From CAYJRR01 sp964372275 [NCBI: uncultured bacterium] (GTDB lineage Bacteria; CAYJRR01): a stretch of 15,198 nucleotides of DNA. The notes under the pieces are model-generated. The model was not told where the DNA came from, made no database searches, and saw nothing but the letters and a program-made list of their open reading frames with translations. The position numbers and the translations under genes were made by a program. Shown in pieces: positions 13,696-15,198 of this stretch. The stretch covers positions 34,205 through 49,402 of the forward strand of contig CAYJRR010000015.1 of assembly GCA_964372275.1 (NCBI GenBank), given 5' to 3'. How positions within the stretch are numbered: the first letter of the stretch is position 1; every line of letters starts with the position of its first letter.

Positions 13696-15006
13696 CTAGA
13701 AAAGCAGCTGGAGGCTGGTGGAGGCCACCCCCGCGGGGGTGTCGGCGCGCAGCGTTTCGGTGCCTTCGACGTAGCCGGCGGTCCACTGGTAGGCGTTCCG
13801 CCAGAGGAGGTGTCCGTCGAGGAGCGAGAGGTTCAAGCCCACCGTCGCGGCGGCGGTCCAGTCGGGAAGGCCGAGCGGGTTCTCGCACCCGTAGATCGAC
13901 GTCAGCTCGCGATAGTCGTAGCGGACCCACGGCGTGAAGGCGCCGGCGGTGACGGCCAGCAATCCGTAGGCGCCCGACTGCGACATCGTGCGGCGCCCCA
14001 CCCCCTCCGGCGGATTGAGGATCGTCGCGCCGCCGAGCGTCCCTTCGGTCACAAGTAGCACCGGGCCGGCGACGACCTGGAGGTCGTATCCGGTGAACCA
14101 GTACTCCTGCTCGGTTCCGGCGACGACGAGGTCCTCGATCCCTTTTCCGGCGGCGACGTTTGCGCCGAGACGAACCGACCAGCCCTTGCCGGCGAGGCTG
14201 GGACCGACGCGCGCGACGACGTCCTTGTCGGGGTTCGTCTCGGCCGCCTCCCCTTCCCCGTTCACCACCGCCACCGCGTACTCGAGCGTCGGCGCGCGGA
14301 AAAGCGAGCCGTGAAGCATCAGGCCGCGGTCCCGCACCTCGTCCTTGTATCGCCCTCCCACACGGCCGGCGAGCGACCGGTCGACGGGGACGAGCACCGT
14401 CTCCGATCGCGGGACCTCGACACCGTACGGCTTGTTGAACTGCCCGACCGTCAGGTCGAGAAAGGGGAAGAGGGTCAGCGTCGCGTATCCGTCGCGCAGT
14501 TCCGCGTCGCCGGTCGCGGCATCGACGCTCGCGGCGAAGGCGAGCCGCGGATGGACCTGTCCCGACGCCTTCAGCCGGACGTTCTGGAGCGCGTAGCCGT
14601 TGCGGCTGGTCTCGTTCTCGGAGAGGCCATCGTGCGCGTCGTATCGCGCGGTGACCCAGCCGCTCAATCCGATGTCGGAGAGATTCACCCGCGGCGCGGC
14701 CCCCCCGTCGCCGGGGTCGATCGGGATCGGTAGCCCGGTGATCGGATCCTTCGGGATGTCCGGCGCGTCGATCTTGATCTTCAGGTCCTTCGGATCGGGC
14801 GTGAAGAGAAAGTCGGGGGTCGCCTCGGGGGTCGGGGAGAGGTCGGGCGCCGCCGTCGCCGACGGACTGGGGTTCGCGGTGGCCTCCGGGGACGGGGTCG
14901 CGAACGGCATCGCCTCCGGAGGGGCGGCCCGAGACGGACCGGCGAGCGAGACGAGCGCGGCGGCGGCGAGGACCGTCCACCGCACGGAGTTCCGAAGGTC
15001 GGCCAC
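13696..15006 (-). CDS. Outer-membrane porin, phosphate-selective porin O/P type
   Basis: This gene encodes 436 residues. It starts with GTG at 15006 after GGGGGA at good spacing, with a Sec signal cleaved near SRA-AP (residue 27). Residues about 30-70 are a low-complexity Pro/Thr/Ser/Ala linker, then DPKDLKIKIDAPDIPKDPITGLPIPIDPGDGG. From about 108 on there are alternating beta strands (LSGWVTARYD, VRLKASGQVHPRLAFAASVD, FLDLTVGQFNKPYGVEVP, WVRYDYREL). The protein ends in SLQLLF, with the terminal phenylalanine typical of barrels inserted by the Bam complex. The VGQFNKPYGVE block is characteristic of the OprO/OprP family. The real solute need not be phosphate. The proline-rich N-terminal extension is not part of the usual barrel and may span the periplasm. 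A partial gene lies 55 bases upstream and could share its transcript. Confidence 0.85.
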   Translation of the reverse strand: MADLRNSVRWTVLAAAALVSLAGPSRAAPPEAMPFATPSPEATANPSPSATAAPDLSPTPEATPDFLFTPDPKDLKIKIDAPDIPKDPITGLPIPIDPGDGGAAPRVNLSDIGLSGWVTARYDAHDGLSENETSRNGYALQNVRLKASGQVHPRLAFAASVDAATGDAELRDGYATLTLFPFLDLTVGQFNKPYGVEVPRSETVLVPVDRSLAGRVGGRYKDEVRDRGLMLHGSLFRAPTLEYAVAVVNGEGEAAETNPDKDVVARVGPSLAGKGWSVRLGANVAAGKGIEDLVVAGTEQEYWFTGYDLQVVAGPVLLVTEGTLGGATILNPPEGVGRRTMSQSGAYGLLAVTAGAFTPWVRYDYRELTSIYGCENPLGLPDWTAAATVGLNLSLLDGHLLWRNAYQWTAGYVEGTETLRADTPAGVASTSLQLLF

Positions 15007-15061
15007 GTCATTCCCCCTGACGGAAACGATACCGAAGTTGCGGCCGGGCCGTCGAGCGGAT

Positions 15062-15198
15062 CTACGGCGCGGTCGGGCTCGGCGCCGGCGTCGGTGTGAC
15101 CGACGGCATCGGCTTCACCCCCTGCAGTGGTGCGATGGCGGCTGCGTCCGGGAAGAAGAGTGGCGCGCCGAAGCGGTCGACACCGAATCGGGCGATCC
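15062..15198 (-). CDS. C-terminal end of an unknown protein (5' end outside the window)
   Basis: Only the last 45 codons are visible, reading IARFGVDRFGAPLFFPDAA and ending KPMPSVTPTPAPSPTAP before a TAG stop at 15062-15064. The reading frame is open to the window edge, has strong GC third-base bias, and ends in a Pro/Thr tail like the linker of the neighbouring porin. It is a probable exported or envelope protein. The family cannot be recognised from so short a piece. Confidence 0.55.
   Translation of the reverse strand, partial: IARFGVDRFGAPLFFPDAAAIAPLQGVKPMPSVTPTPAPSPTAP

Noticed and set aside
13442-14980. Minus-strand open frame of 512 codons over the porin gene
   Set aside because: It is a +1 shadow of the porin, with Arg-rich content and no recognisable motif.

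Overview
This is a high-GC window (roughly 70% by eye) from a Gram-negative bacterium. The evidence for an outer membrane is a phosphate-selective-porin-type beta-barrel protein and at least three lipoproteins with good lipoboxes. An FHA-domain sigma-54 activator together with many large exported proteins fits Myxococcota, Acidobacteriota or a related uncultured high-GC lineage. The sequence alone does not settle which.

Layout. 1-2455 (minus): a three-gene operon-like run. It reads as an exported N-terminal half of a DUF4331 protein, then a separately encoded lipoprotein C-terminal half of the same family, then a TPR lipoprotein that runs off the window. 2551-3633 (minus): an exported glycine-rich protein of unknown function. 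3813-5192 (plus): a transcription activator with FHA, sigma-54 AAA+ and Fis-type HTH domains, read divergently. A strong hairpin separates it from the convergent gene at 5284-7038 (minus), an exported FAD-dependent oxidase of the gulonolactone/arabinonolactone/alditol oxidase type. 7200-11003 (minus): a full-length TVP38/TMEM64 (VTT) membrane protein and a shrunken copy of the same gene flank a large lipoprotein with Ig/PKD-like domains and a probable beta-propeller. 11056-13602 (plus): radA followed by an acyl-CoA dehydrogenase. Two hairpins lie between these and the convergent porin gene (13696-15006, minus). The last 137 bases hold the C-terminus of one more minus-strand gene.

How it fits together. 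radA and the acyl-CoA dehydrogenase are ordinary housekeeping or metabolic genes. The more unusual parts are the split DUF4331 pair with its TPR partner, and the VTT gene duplication around the lipoprotein. In the latter, the decayed copy stays in frame and its stop overlaps the lipoprotein start (ATGA). There is also a 15-bp exact repeat with a small dyad, just upstream of both the unknown exported protein and the FAD oxidase. No CRISPR array, tRNA, rRNA, insertion sequence or phage gene was seen. No gene-free stretch exceeds 300 bases; the longest is the divergent region at 3634-3812.
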